Origin: Setomelanomma holmii
Lineage: Eukaryota > Ascomycota > Dothideomycetes > Pleosporales > Phaeosphaeriaceae
Reading direction: 5' to 3'
Assembly: GCA_010015745.1 (NCBI GenBank)
Contig: ML978223.1
Location: 62,001 to 126,000 of the forward strand
DNA length: 64,000 bases
Position 1 is the stretch's first letter. Each line of letters starts with the position of its first letter. Of this stretch, positions 32,454-44,078 are shown in pieces. Below the pieces are notes generated by a model. The model made no database searches. It saw only the letters and a program-made list of their open reading frames with translations, and was not told the origin of the DNA. A program made the position numbers and the translations under genes.

Positions 32454-33623
32454 CTAATGCAGTGTTCTCCATGTCTCCTCGAAAACGACTCCCAAGCCGC
32501 CAATACCCAGTACAGTCCACAGCCATTTATTGCTCAGCTCCTCCACGCGCGGCCAGAAGGCGTTCTTATCGCCGCGGAACTTCTCCAGCTCGGCGAACTT
32601 TTCGGGGTGCGAGGCTGAGTATCGGCGGGTCTGATGCTTCTCCTTCTCGGCATCTCCACCGAAGAAGCGGAGGAAAGCGTAATTGGCCAGCGGGCCAAGG
32701 AGTTCGACGGGTGCGAGCATGTCGCTGCCGTAAAGCATGACGATGAAGGAAATATGCACGAGCGCATCGCCGAGGTAGCTGGTGTTGAGTCAGTAGAATG
32801 ATGGAAGATGAGTAGTTGGTGAACCATACTTAGGGTTGCGAACAATGCTCCAGACACCTTCGCGGAGGATGCCACGGCCGCCTTCAGCCTTGTATTGATC
32901 GAGCTGATAGTCTGCAAGGGTTTCGAGAGCCAGTCCGGAAGAGAACAGACCAACGGCGACCATTTGGATGATTGGGTGGTATCCCATCATAACAGCACCC
33001 TCGTGTCGGAATGGCGCAGTGAATGGCAGGGAAATCAACATCTGGAAAAAGGCCTCAGGAATGAACACCTTGAATAGTGCGGTGTTCCAGAACCCTTCCT
33101 CTTTTTTGACTTCATCATAGCGTGGGTCGTCATCACCTCGTTGGATGGAACGACGGGCGACACGGTAGAGGAGACGTCCGCCCCACAGTGTGACACCCGT
33201 CAACATGACTCGTTCGTGCCAGGAGAGTCGATTGAAAGCGTGCGACAGAGTCATGCCTGCGGCGATCCTTCGTCCGACAGCTGACCACCATGCGTTGGCG
33301 ACTTGTCCAGAGGGCCAGAGCCAGTCTTTCGCCTCGACGCGTTGGGTGTATCGAGCGACACCATAAGCAATGACGGCCAGCCCGGAGTGAAGAGTCAATG
33401 ATGGGACCAATGTGTCTTTGAGTATACCAACGTCAAAGAGGGATGGGGAGTGAACATGAGTTTTTGAATGAGTTCTATCGACATATGTCGTGTTGTCGCC
33501 GGAACTGCCTGTAGGATGCGAACTTGGAAGGTAGAACTCAGCAGGTTGGCGATCAGCAACCTGAACGCGAATATCAGGCGGCCGTGCGGGCTCGCTTGAC
33601 TTGGTGAACCATCCGGATGCCAT
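32454..33623 (-). CDS. DUF1295 / steroid 5-alpha-reductase-like integral membrane protein
   Basis: Two exons (33623-32830 and 32778-32454; 51 bp intron GTATGG...CACCAG) give 372 residues. Several hydrophobic segments are seen (ALFKVFIPEAFFQMLISLPF, PIIQMVAVGLFSSGLALETL, LGDALVHISFIVMLYG). The C-terminal signature around the splice site, EGVWSIVRNPNYLGD, is the conserved block of DUF1295 and related steroid reductase or methyltransferase-like membrane enzymes (RxPNYxG). The first ~75 residues are hydrophilic. The substrate is unknown; the family is generally placed in the ER or other internal membranes. Intact. Confidence 0.85.
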
Positions 33624-34050
33624 GATGCTTCACAGGAAGTATGAGGAGAGTGAATTATGGTACTCAGCAGGACGTGCGACGCGCTTTATCGCGAGTGGCA
33701 GCTGGGAGCTTTCCCCGCATTCTGCGTAATCTCAGGAGGCTTGTGATTCGATCGCATCTGTGCCCTGAACGTAGCCATTGTGGAGAACCAATGAGGGGTA
33801 GCCCTATATCAGCCGTGATTGGCGTTGGTACTTTGCCTTGTATTTGGTTGTTGGTGGTGTTGTTTTGTTGGCGCATGTGAAGTCCGAGGGAGGTGCAATG
33901 ACGTCATTGACTTTCTGTGGAGCTGGGAGGCAAGTATACGCGAACGGGAAAGTGCCCCTCTATTCTCTTTTTAGCGACAATATCACGGGATTCGAGACAT
34001 ATCGCTTTTTGACACAAGTCCAAGCTCGTCATACAAGAGAGACATCAAAA
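33624..34050. other. intergenic between divergent DUF1295 and RidA genes
   Basis: 427 bp serving as two promoters. The frame in front of the RidA ATG is open back to 33838, but that part has no family similarity and is treated as 5' UTR. Confidence 0.4.
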
Positions 34051-34506
34051 ATGTCAAACGAGTCTCATAAACCATACGCCTTCAATCCACCAGACGTTAC
34101 GACCCCACCACCAACCTACAACCAAGTCTGCGTCACGCCTCTCTTCCCAACCTCGAAACTTATAACTCTCGCCGGTCAGACTGGACTGCAAGACGATGGT
34201 ACAATTGCCCCAGACATCGAAACACAGGCCAAAGATGCCTATAAGGCCGTGTACAACTGTCTGCGCGCAGTCGGCGCCACGCCCAGAGATATTGTGCACG
34301 TGCGGCATTACATCGTGAAAGAGTCGGGCAATGCAGAGAAAGATAAGTTGGATGTCGTTGATCGAGGTTGGGGAGACTCGTGGATCGAGTTCACGGACAA
34401 GCAGGGAGGCGGCCACAAGCCGCCGGACACCGTGGTTGGCGTAGCGAGTCTGGCGAAGAAGGAGCTGCTGTACGAAGTCGAGTGCTGGGCATTGGTATCA
34501 AGCTGA
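34051..34506 (+). CDS. RidA/YjgF/YER057c family protein
   Basis: A single-exon, 151-residue protein. Motifs include ITLAGQTGLQDDGTI (the usual SGQ-like loop), IETQAKDAYKAVYNCLRAVG (central helix), DIVHVRHYIV and the C-terminal PPDTVVGVASLAKKELLYEVE. The last corresponds to the RidA PARxxVxVxxLxxxxxxxExE signature, with the catalytic Arg replaced (PPDT instead of PART). That substitution suggests it may not have enamine/imine deaminase activity like true RidA and could belong to a related subgroup. Cytosolic, expected to form trimers. ATG 34051 is the first Met in front of the conserved fold. Confidence 0.85.
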   Translation: MSNESHKPYAFNPPDVTTPPPTYNQVCVTPLFPTSKLITLAGQTGLQDDGTIAPDIETQAKDAYKAVYNCLRAVGATPRDIVHVRHYIVKESGNAEKDKLDVVDRGWGDSWIEFTDKQGGGHKPPDTVVGVASLAKKELLYEVECWALVSS

Positions 34507-35101
34507 TCTGGTTTAATTCCGAACTTCACGGTACATGCACATTAAGTCGAGTGATGCCAAATGATAATGCGCTTTAATTGTTCATGCTGAGTTACTTTAG
34601 CCACTAGACGATGGTGCTCAAATCTCAAAACATAGCCTCAATGGTACCGAAGACAATGAATTGTCAAGTGTGCCCAATGATCCCACCCCAAATTGGCATC
34701 ATTGATGCGATACGGCTGAAGCGCCAGTGTATCAACAAGCTGACAGACTAATGAGGTAGCAAAGTAATTCACACTCTAATCTCGAAAGCAAAATGAGCCA
34801 CCCAGCTGGCGCGCAAGCTTCCGCTCAGCAGCTCGAGGTACATGTTCCTATGATGGCTAGACATTCGCAACTGGAGAAAGGCTGACAGCGTATTTGAAAG
34901 CTCAACTCAAAGAGGCATACTTCTAGATTAGAGTCGTGTCCTTTTCGCATGAGGCACGCTCGCTTACACGCACATAAGCAACATCCTGGCAATAGCTTGG
35001 TCACCCTGCAGCCGCGCAATCTTTCGTGTCCATATTGACGCCTCAATCTATTTCCACAAATACCTCGATCACATCGTCGATCCTTCACTAAAACTCTTGA
35101 G
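34507..35101. other. intergenic
   Basis: No supported coding sequence. Confidence 0.4.
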
Positions 35102-35785
35102 ATGACCTCTCCTATAGAATTACAGATCAAGAAACTCTACCACGCATATCGACACACTTCCGACATCGACCAGAAAGGCCTCTTCTTTTCACCAACATGT
35201 ATGCAAATATGTCGACCGATCCCTTCATATGCTGCAACAAGTCGCGCTGGCATCGTCAAGTATCTCAAGGATGTGCAGACTGGAGACATGCCTGTGGCGC
35301 AGACGGAGCAACCACAAGAGCCAGCGGCTGAAACGGAGGTTGTAGATAGCACGACCAAGGACAACTCTCTGCAAGTCGCAGAAGCGATCGTGATAGGCCA
35401 TGAAGATCACAAGGAAGACCACCGCGAACAGCCATTGTCCCGCGCCGTCTACACCATTCGACGCCTTCACGCTGCGGAGCACGAATTCAGCAGTAATGTC
35501 ATCACCGCAGCTGTCGGGCTATCACCTTCTCAACTCCTTCAACAGTCCAGAGATGAAGCTTGGGTCGGGATGCGAGTCGATCTGTGGGACGAAGGAGCAC
35601 CTGATGTAGGCTTGCTAGTCCAGGTGCAGTACTGGTGGCGCAAAGAATCTGTGAACACCGGTGAAGAGGTGGAAGGAGATGTGGTTGGAGAGGCGATGGG
35701 ATGGAGGCAGTGTTTGCATGATATCATCTCCTTGGGACCGAAAGATGGGAGTGAGGGGCAGGAGGGGTTGGAGGTCCTGGAGTAA
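35102..35785 (+). CDS. hypothetical protein with NTF2/SnoaL-like features
   Basis: A single-exon, 227-residue protein. The N-terminal segment (IKKLYHAYRHTSDIDQKGLFFSPTC, split here by family logic, then QICRPIPSYAATSRAGIVKYL) has the helix-loop layout of fungal NTF2-like (SnoaL-like) small-molecule-binding proteins. The middle is acidic and low-complexity (PAAETEVVDSTTKDN). The C-terminal half has beta-type sequence (AWVGMRVDLWDEGAPDVG, VQVQYWWRKE) that would complete the fold. No catalytic residues can be named. The fold assignment is inference. The uninterrupted frame, the tidy start and the absence of competing frames support a real gene. Confidence 0.55.
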   Translation: MTSPIELQIKKLYHAYRHTSDIDQKGLFFSPTCMQICRPIPSYAATSRAGIVKYLKDVQTGDMPVAQTEQPQEPAAETEVVDSTTKDNSLQVAEAIVIGHEDHKEDHREQPLSRAVYTIRRLHAAEHEFSSNVITAAVGLSPSQLLQQSRDEAWVGMRVDLWDEGAPDVGLLVQVQYWWRKESVNTGEEVEGDVVGEAMGWRQCLHDIISLGPKDGSEGQEGLEVLE

Positions 35786-36546
35786 GCTGGATGCGGAGCA
35801 AGTCAAGGTGCGATTCCTTGATGACTGCGAGATCGTTAAAGCCTCCTGCATATATTTAGTACGCTATCGACTAGCTGTGGTGCCATCGAATTGACGCCCT
35901 ACGCAGCCTCAATTGGCGCCGTTTTCCTGTGAAGATGCGCAAAGGTGAAAAGAGCGCAAGAAGGTGCGTGTTGAGCGATTCTGTCACCTAAATTGTAACA
36001 GAGATATTGAGGAGTACAGAGACTTTCCGGTCACCACATTAAGCCCAATGCGTACTTCTACGAAAGCTCTATTTAGAGCAGACGGGTCTTCTCGCAGGGA
36101 GAATATGGCTAACATAGCGCACTTGTGTCCTACCCAAATAGACTAGCCTACGGCCTGAGCTTGCAATTCACCTGCAATGCTTAGTGGTGACTGACGGGCG
36201 TGAGTTGGATTTTGCTAATAGCAAATTGTCCCACAGCTCTGATATATCGGATTTTGGTTGACTGATACACATAATCTGCTAGGCACAACACATACATACA
36301 TTTTTGTGTCTTTATTCTTCCGCTCTTCTTGGTTGCCTATTCTCGCTTGTCGCCTACACCTTCGAAAGGGAAACATCAAGGGCGATGAGAAGGATTCATT
36401 ACTACCTGCTTGTTTAGGCAAGCATCGCAGATAAGAAAAGTAAGATGACGTATGCAGCATACTCGCGCAATACCTCGAAATGTGAACATCGAGCAGTCGG
36501 ACCCACCTCGACCCGTATTTCTCATAGTTAGAAAGTAACAAAGACA
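35786..36546. other. intergenic
   Basis: AT-rich in places; no gene or repeat supported. Confidence 0.4.
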
Positions 36547-37515
36547 ATGCGACTCAAAAGCGGCAATCCTTGGCAATCACAGCCTACTCACTCGGAGCTG
36601 GTGAACATTGGCACGCACGCTCTTCACGCTTCCGTCTCAGGTCCCATCCGACACATAAATGACCCTATTCTCATCTTTTTCACGGGCGCTGGTGCCTCAT
36701 GCGCAGTATACCAGAAGCTTCAACAACAACTCAGCGCCTTTGTACGCGTGTTGTTCTACGATCGCGCCGGGTATGATCGCAGCACCTTACCCGCAGGCGA
36801 CGACAAAATCGTCGCATCAGACACGGCCCACGACCTCACCAAGTTTCTCTCCATAACACACCTTGCACCACCTTACATCCTCGTCGGCCATTCCTTCGGC
36901 GGCGTCCCTGCTCGCGCCTTTCTCGAGCTGCACAAAGCCAACCCCGACATCGTGGCAGGTATCATGCTCCTCGACTGCGCTACAGAACTCATGCTCGCAT
37001 TCTTCCCACGCGTCCCACCGCTCGAACTCCACGCCGTTGCAAAAAATGTGGACTGGGAGGAACTAACACATCTGCAGCGCGAGTCCGGCATGAGTGATGA
37101 AGAGTGGCAATATGCCATCGAAGCACAAGAACGATGTGCCGAGGCGGCGAAGCGAGAAGATACGCATGCATCAGCGCATCAATTGGCGCTGACGTTGCAG
37201 CTTGAGAAACAGACGTTGGGTTCAAGGCCGTTGAGTGTGCTGAGGTTACATGCTGTAAAGGACTACCAGATGCTGTATGACGCGGGTGTTGCGAAGGGTG
37301 ATGGGACGGAAGAAGAAAGGAAAGTAGCCAAGGATTTCATTGAGAAATGGGGATTGTTTCATGATCAGTTCTCCAAGGCGCAGATTTGGTTGTCGAGTAA
37401 TACGACGTTCAAGTACTTTTGTAGGTGGGGCCATGACATGCCGATTCGGAATGCGACGCTTGCTGCTGAGGAGATTAGGGAGTTGGTTGAGCGCGTCAAG
37501 AAGAATCTGGGGTGA
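36547..37515 (+). CDS. alpha/beta hydrolase fold protein
   Basis: A single-exon, 322-residue protein. The oxyanion-hole region IFFTGAGASC, strand FVRVLFYDRAGYDRS, nucleophile elbow ILVGHSFGGVPAR (Ser in GHSFG), acid-side segment GIMLLDCATEL, and a C-terminal His in CRWGHDMPIRNATLAAEEI give a complete catalytic triad. No signal peptide is seen, so it is probably cytosolic. The family covers esterases, epoxide hydrolases and peptidases, so the substrate cannot be deduced. The 5' neighbour is on the same strand, 761 bp away; no co-regulation is apparent. Confidence 0.85.
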   Translation: MRLKSGNPWQSQPTHSELVNIGTHALHASVSGPIRHINDPILIFFTGAGASCAVYQKLQQQLSAFVRVLFYDRAGYDRSTLPAGDDKIVASDTAHDLTKFLSITHLAPPYILVGHSFGGVPARAFLELHKANPDIVAGIMLLDCATELMLAFFPRVPPLELHAVAKNVDWEELTHLQRESGMSDEEWQYAIEAQERCAEAAKREDTHASAHQLALTLQLEKQTLGSRPLSVLRLHAVKDYQMLYDAGVAKGDGTEEERKVAKDFIEKWGLFHDQFSKAQIWLSSNTTFKYFCRWGHDMPIRNATLAAEEIRELVERVKKNLG

Positions 37516-37777
37516 GGATCGAGTCGATAGAAGTTGATGGCATCAGCGAATGGTATTCTCCCTACAGGCTCGAAGCGGTGATAGGCTAGCAGAAGGTGCT
37601 GCGCGATGCCACAATGAGGGGCAGTTGGTCGGCTAGATCTGCCATTTTGATGCTAGTGAGGCTGTCATCTCTCTTAGCAAGGAGCAGCTGCGATAACATC
37701 GACATGTCTTAATGCTTCGCATTTCCTTTCACCGAGCACCTTACCTGCTCTGAATACTTTGCTACACAGTCTCCACG

Positions 37778-39865
37778 ATGTCCAGGTCATTATTATCATT
37801 CTTCCTCGCAGTTGCGGGTGCACGCGAAATTGTGTTCCCACCAGTGGCCGGCTACACCACCGATCAAGCCATACTCGGTGGTTACAATGATCCAGATATC
37901 TCGCAGCCGAAGTTCGCAGGCTTGATGACATATGCGAACCTACCGTACGTGCATTGTCTAGCTTCCGATGGCGACGAAGTTGAGAAATTCGATATCGCAA
38001 TACTGGGCGCACCATTCGACACGGTGAGTTGCTTATTTGTTCAGTCGGGATTCGGTTCTCATGTCGAGTGAATTTCGAGAAAATTCAAGGGGAGGATCCG
38101 CCTGAAGATACTAGATGAGCATGAAGAATACCAAGCATCCTGACGGATCCGACCGCCAGAACGAATGCAAAGATGCTGTATGCCACGAGATGTAGGGGGA
38201 TCTTTCTATCCAATACATCAAGTGGAGAGAGCTGGCATTGGCACGCTCCATAGCCCTCTCGCTCCTGAGTTCAAGGCAGCTCGGACGCGAAATTCCGGTT
38301 AGATCACTACATGGCTGCTCGTTCCGAACGTCTGCGTGGGTCTTCGATCTCAGATACCTTGTGCTCTCCGAATATTGGAGTTGCGCCTCTTTGGTGTGCC
38401 TTTGGCTGATCGTGGACAGGGTGTGACAGCGCGACCCGGAGCCAGATTCGGACCGGCTGGCATACGTAAAGGCTCTAGACGAATAGTGGCCGGTGCAGGC
38501 TGGAGCGTGTACACTGGTGAGTTTCCAAGCTGCGAGTGCCTCATGCACGAGATTACCAGGATTGAGGTTCGACTACAATGGTAGCACAATTGCAGCCTGC
38601 CGTTTCACTGCAGGTACCCCGCGATGCATGCACGTCCTGGTGTAATGCCTTGGATCTCCTGGCCGGAGCAAGTCAGCATGGTGCACTTCTGGGGACTTGT
38701 CGAGAACAAAGTCGGGATAATAGGATCGGCGAGGAAATGCTTCCATGACGCTCATTATACCTGTATGATTGGCATCACAAGACTGAAATCTTTGCAACAG
38801 GAGATAACATTTTTCTCAACTGGGCCAAAATCGTCGATTGTGGAGATGCCCCACTGACATTTCTGGTCAGTCGTTACATGCACCACGCTTGGTGCAAGAT
38901 TGACACTCCACCAGGACAATACAGCTGCCTTGCAACAGCTAGACAAAGCTCACAAGGTACACAGATATCTTCTAGCGCCCATCCCAATCTTCCCTGAGAC
39001 TTATCTGATCATCGACTGTATAGGTTGTGTCATCCAAGCGGACGAGCTCGAGCGACTATGCCACACCCAGAATAGTGACTTTGGGAGGTGATCACACAAC
39101 AACCCTGTCGGCTCTGCGCTCCACGTATCATCACTGGGGTCCTGTCAGTGTGATACACTTCGACAGCCACATAGGTATGTTCAGGGGGTGTAATTCAGTG
39201 GCATGCCACTAACCAGTCGCGTATAGATACTTGGGATCCCAAAGTACTAGGTTAGGACAAGATCCATCAATAACGACAACGTACAGCACTGACTCATGAC
39301 AGGTGGGGGTATATCTCATTATGCTGGAATCAATCACGGCACCTTCCTCCACATTGCCCACGAGGAGGGCTTGACCCGTAATACATCGATACATGCTGGC
39401 ATCCGCGCTCCAGTGATTCGACCAAAAGGTGATCTTCGCAACGACCTTCGATGTGGTTTCACCATGATCAAGGCAAGAGACATCGATCGGATTGGTGTGG
39501 CGGGAGTGATCGAGCAGCTGAAGAAACGAGTAGCCGGCACCAAAGTGTACATCAGTGTCGATATTGACGTGTTGGATCCGGCCTTTGCGCCAGCCACAGG
39601 CACTTCAGAGGTTGGAGGTTGGTCTACACGAGAGCTTTTGTCGATCTTAGACGGCCTCGAGGGTCTTGAAGTAGTGGGAGCAGATATTGGTACGTCATAC
39701 TCGTGACTCCTCGAAATGATGCTTCGGTTGCCATGCTGACTCAAGTCAGTCGAGGTCGCACCAATCTATGATAATGTTGGTGAGACGACAGTTTTGGCTG
39801 CTTCAGAGGTCGCGTTATCCTTGATTGGGCTGATGGTTAAAAAACCAGTGGCGGCATTGGAATAG
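37778..39865 (+). CDS. agmatinase / ureohydrolase family protein with signal peptide
   Basis: Eight exons: 37778-38023, 38420-38516, 38801-38865, 38915-38956, 39024-39174, 39227-39250, 39303-39689 and 39750-39865; total 375 residues with consistent phases. The N-terminus SRSLLSFFLAVAGA looks like a signal peptide, as in many fungal agmatinase-like proteins. Conserved blocks are FAGLMTYANLPYVHC, FDIAILGAPFDTGVTARPGAR (across exons 1-2), GGDHTT, HFDSHIDTWDPK (across exons 5-6), SHYAGINHGT and SVDIDVLDPAFAPATGT. All manganese ligands are present (His in GGDH; Asp, His, Asp in HFDSHID; two Asp in SVDIDVLD). The enzyme family hydrolyses agmatine or related guanidino compounds to urea. Introns 1 (396 bp) and 2 (284 bp) are far longer than the other five or so of ~50-70 bp; intron 3 uses a GTCAGT donor. 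Confidence 0.85.
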
Positions 39866-40187
39866 CGCTTGAGGAACCTGTCGCGATAGCAAGAGTGTAC
39901 ACAGGAGGGTCTGGAACGGCCCTGAGCTCGAATTGATAACCTTAGAATACTTCCCAGGAACCACGGTGTCTGCTGAGCTACCGAAAGTGATGTTGATAAT
40001 GGTGATAGTGATGGAGTAAGGTTACAGCGTTGAGCGATACTGAGGAAGTGGAAGGTCGAGCCGAAGGGTGGTCCGTGAGCTGTGGCGTAATCACACCCCA
40101 CCTACCGAGGTCACTGGCGGCTTCCCGTGCTGGAACCTCAAAACGACCTGCAAGCTGTCAACACGTCATCGCACAACATCCTCAACC

Positions 40188-40753
40188 ATGTCTGAAGCTT
40201 CTGATCAACCAAAGAAGGAGAGATTCGCGCCAAAGGAGCCGGTCACATTGCAGCCTCCGAAAGACGGCCCTATTGATCGAGATTACCTAGCGAAATGCAA
40301 TGGTATGGCTTAGGCTTAAGGCGTATTCCAGCTCGAGAAACGTACCAACTAAATTGCTGGTAGGCACCAACGAAGGTTACCCCACGTTGGTAGCCATCAA
40401 AGTGCGTCCATCTAAATGGTCCCACACATGAGCAGTGCTGATTTGGTCTGCAGGGCGACGTCTTTGACGTGAGCGGCAAGGAAACTTATGCTCCTGGAAA
40501 GGGCTATCACGGTTCGTGAAACCCAAAGTTGCACAGCAGTACCAATGGAACTGACCTCCGCCACTCAGTATTCGCCGGCAAGGAGCCAAACCGAGCATTG
40601 GGTCTTTCCTCGCTCAAGCCTGAGGACTGCATATCAGACTATTCGGCATTGAACGAGAAGGAAGTCGGCGTTCTCAATGACTGGCACACATTCTTCTCCA
40701 AGCGCTACAACATCGTGGGACGATTGCAGCCCGACGGAGGTTCGAACCTTTGA
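40188..40753 (+). CDS. DAP1: DAP1/PGRMC-type cytochrome b5-like haem-binding protein
   Basis: Four exons (40188-40302, 40364-40401, 40454-40511, 40569-40753) give 131 residues. The cytochrome b5-like/MAPR fold is clear: DYLAKCNGTNEGYPTLVAIK, GDVFDVSG, TYAPGKGYHVFAGKEPNRALG and NDWHTFFSKRYNIVGRL. The tyrosines of the TYAPGKGY block include the axial haem ligand of MAPR proteins, and the bis-His pair of true cytochrome b5 is absent. DAP1 supports cytochrome P450 enzymes of ergosterol synthesis in the ER. No N-terminal membrane helix is visible, as in yeast Dap1. The C-terminus is slightly extended (LQPDGGSNL). Intact. Confidence 0.9.
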
Positions 40754-41355
40754 GACAGCTCAATACCGGATTCGCGGCCAAGGACTGGTCGTTTCCTGGC
40801 CGCAATATCCCTGAGGATCTCTTCGTCAACATGAGACGCAAGTATGACTAGTCGGTGTTCAACTCTCACGATTTTCTCGGTTTGGCTACAGAAGTACGGT
40901 CAATCAAACCTCGTCGCTATTTGCCACACTGCAGAACATGTGTGCTTCACAACTGTTCATCAACTGTGCAACTTCAACACAGGCCTCAAATTGACGACAG
41001 GCTTCTGGACTAAAAGGTCCTGGTCTGCAGATGATATGTGAAGCTCATTTATACGTGAGCACAGTACCTCATGTCAGGCAATACGTATGTACAAGTCTGA
41101 CAAGAACCTTCCAGTGCGCATCATGACGTCCCGCACCGCCATCGAACATCGAGCTGAGCCCACCTAGCTATGAATATATGAACGACGTACATGACCTATA
41201 CTCGGGTCGCACAATACTACCCGAGGACGACTAACACCTGATACAATCATCAATACATCGCGAATACATCCATCTCATCAATATTTGCCTTCCCGCCGAT
41301 TGCCGAGACGAACCTCTCTCATGGACTGCAGCCTTGAAATATGGTTCTATGTCGT
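40754..41355. other. intergenic
   Basis: No supported gene. Confidence 0.4.
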
Positions 41356-41598
41356 TCATCGGCTGCTGGCAATTCCATGCCAAGATCCGCTGCTGTGTGC
41401 CGATTGGGACGAAATAGAGCATCTCTCGCGTTCGATGCAATTGTTGCATTTGTGTTGATGCTGGGTCCACTCGTACTTGTAGTTCCAGGCGCCGAAGCAC
41501 TGATGATTGGGATCGTTTCGCGCGAAATGACAATATGAGGCGAGCCTCTTTTCTTCGTGGCCACACGCAGAAAAGTTGATCTTTTCGTACTGACACAT
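41356..41598 (-). CDS. small Cys/His-rich fungal protein (zinc-finger-like)
   Basis: An 80-residue ORF beginning CQYEKINFSACGHEEKR and continuing LASYCHFARNDPNHQCFG and QHKCNNCIER. The spacing of Cys and His (CGH, YCH, HQC, CNNC) resembles a widespread group of small fungal hypothetical proteins with a probable zinc-binding fold. The start is the ATG at 41598; the frame is open a little further upstream (to 41637) without an ATG. The C-terminal 20 residues are Ser-rich. Function unknown; a splice-extended form cannot be excluded. Confidence 0.45.
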   Translation of the reverse strand: MCQYEKINFSACGHEEKRLASYCHFARNDPNHQCFGAWNYKYEWTQHQHKCNNCIERERCSISSQSAHSSGSWHGIASSR

Positions 41599-41965
41599 CT
41601 TGAAGGAATCGCACACCAAGGACCTGCTCTGAAGCAACGACGCAAAGCTGCGGCATGTGTCAGCATTGCCACTACCTCGCGAAGCTGTGGACTTACCTTA
41701 TTGACAAGAATCGAGGCTGAATATGCGAGCCGGTAAATTCACGTAAGACTGCAACTGTGGCTGGCTCGATACCGGTGTTGAAAGTTTACGAAGGTCGGCA
41801 GGTGCTATCAAAGCCTGGGGCGGTTCGATCTACCGCTACCTCATGGCAACCAGACATCTTCTTATACACGAGTAAACATTAACAGCTTTTCGATTTCAAC
41901 AACTCACAGGAAGCGGCTTGCACGGTTTCCATCAATTCCTGAATAAGCTGCTTCTGCAGCATGCG

Positions 41966-42253
41966 CTATCCTTGCTCCCGAGCAACAATTGCCGACCTCA
42001 AGTGGGCACGGACTCCGGTTTCTTGACCGTCCACTTCATATCGTACAATCCAGCTAGCCTGCACAATGCGCATGGATTTCTTAGGGTCCAAGAAAACTTG
42101 GTCACAGCCAAAGACAGCAGTTTCGCAATCACAAGTCATACAAACCTTCTGTTGCATCCACTCTACTGCATGGAGCCCTTGGCACTCCTCACACAAACAA
42201 GACGTGACCGGTGCTTTACGCTTAGAGAAGCACAAGCCACTGCTTTCCACCAC
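41966..42253 (-). other. possible second small Cys-rich ORF or remnant
   Basis: The frame carries VTSCLCEECQGLHAVEWMQQ followed by KVCMTCD. This resembles the C-terminal part of the same group of small Cys-rich fungal proteins as the ORF at 41356-41598, on the same strand. There is no ATG-initiated N-terminus with the CGH part, and the downstream half (KSMRIVQASWIVRYEV) looks non-conserved. It may be an exon of a longer gene or a duplicated remnant. Confidence 0.3.
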
Positions 42254-44078
42254 CCGGGTTCTTGGGTGAGATTCACCCGGTTATTGCCAAATTTCGATAG
42301 TACAAGTCGAGACATGTAGCGGTCACATTATTGCAAAATTTCTCCCTTCGCCAATTTCAACGATCTGCATGCAATTTGTCCGGGTATCACGTCTAGTTCT
42401 GTTGCTGTCAGGTACTGCAAGAGCTAGCCCGACAGTCTCAACCTCAACATCTGCTTCGCAGTTCTTCCGAAATATCTTAGCATCGGTGCTGCACATTCCA
42501 AGGGAATGGTATGCGAATTCAAGACCTGCTAAATGATTCGCACCGAACCGGCTATTGGTTCAGTTGAAACAATTTTCAACAAAGTCCTCGAGGAGTAAAG
42601 CGTCGAAACCGTACTGCACATCTTTCCGCTATCCGCCTCGAGTGCGGACTACAAGATGAGACCGTCTTGGAGAAGCCGTGCTATCGACTTTGCGAATCCA
42701 TCAATCCAGGATACCACGCGAATCCCAGACGCCTCCACCGTGGTAGCCTCCAAGCCGAGTATTCGTCTACCCTGATGCGGGATGTGTCGCTCACAAGCTA
42801 CTCTCACGGCCGCGCTAGCACGTATCAAAACAGCGTTGCAGCATCTCGTTGTAGTTGACTGGGTGTGCGTGAATACATAGACAAGACTCCACATCCTGCG
42901 CACACATACACGTATCACACGAATACGGATTCAACCTACCGGTACACGAGCCGTTAGACATGGCGAACCTAGAAATGTAAGAGTGCATGCATGAGGTCGC
43001 CAGGATGGAAATATCACCACAGGGTCTACTTCTCTCGTGGAACTTGAGATGACCTCGACGTGACGCGGATGCTTGTACCGCAACGAGTTGGACGAACCTG
43101 TCGACGGAGAGTGTGGGGTTGTGGGCCAGTCACTGAGTCAGAGTGATGGGGACACTCTCACCACGCGGTGCTAATCACGGTCGAACCACTACAGTCATTG
43201 GTATTGACCACGACGAACAGTACGGCAATCCGGATCTACGGTATAAATTGACAAAGCAGATACCAGTCATATCGATCCCATCTCACCGCCGCCCACGAGC
43301 TGCACAAATGGTCCCACAAGTCCGACCACAACAAGCCTTCCGCAGCACTGAACCAAACCAACCATTAGTTTCCAGATAAGAGCTTTCACATACACCAAAT
43401 CTCGACCAAGGTGACTCGCGCATGGACGCATGAAGCGCAAGCATCCTATGGCCACAGATCCACAACCCGTCCACACGCAAGGATGAGACCCTCCAGCACT
43501 ACAAGCCCACTGCAACGCCAACGCGCATGCATACCTCGTAGTGCAAGTGTAACATAGGAACTAGCCCGACTTCCCCACGTCCCACCCCATCCACCCACAT
43601 CTGCCCGACGCCTGAGTCGAGTACTCTGTTTTAGGCACCATTTGCACGACAAGTCGAGTCGAGCGGTATCGGGGGACGTTCATGCATATCCGACCATGTG
43701 TATACAACGCCTCAATATACATCCTGACACCCTGCTCACCAAGTTCTAGCCGCTCGATCCTGGAGTCGATTTGGAGCGGGACATGGAACCGCACATGCAG
43801 GCCAAACGCCTCCAAGGATGCGTGCGATCTGAGTTTGCATCATCAAGGGGCGACGGCGCGATGTGGTTCGTCGGTCACTTTTTCACATCTTGATCGGGAG
43901 CTGCTGCGGGCCGTCACCAGATCCGTCTGGGTATAGGTATCGGTCTTCGTCGTTGAACAAAAGTATGCTTTTCGGTCTGTGAGATAGAACAGACAAAATC
44001 AACGCCGTCGCTATATGCTACTATACACCAAAGGCAGCTCAAGACAACAAGGCAGACCTGCCAGACACAACGCTAAAG
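42254..44078. other. gene-poor stretch, ~1.8 kb
   Basis: I found no domain, no splice-consistent gene and no clear repeat. Short overlapping frames are present on both strands. Confidence 0.4.

Noticed and set aside
38111..38548. 145-codon minus-strand frame inside agmatinase introns 1-2
   Set aside because: No domain seen and partly antisense to exon 2; kept only as a note in the long-intron finding.
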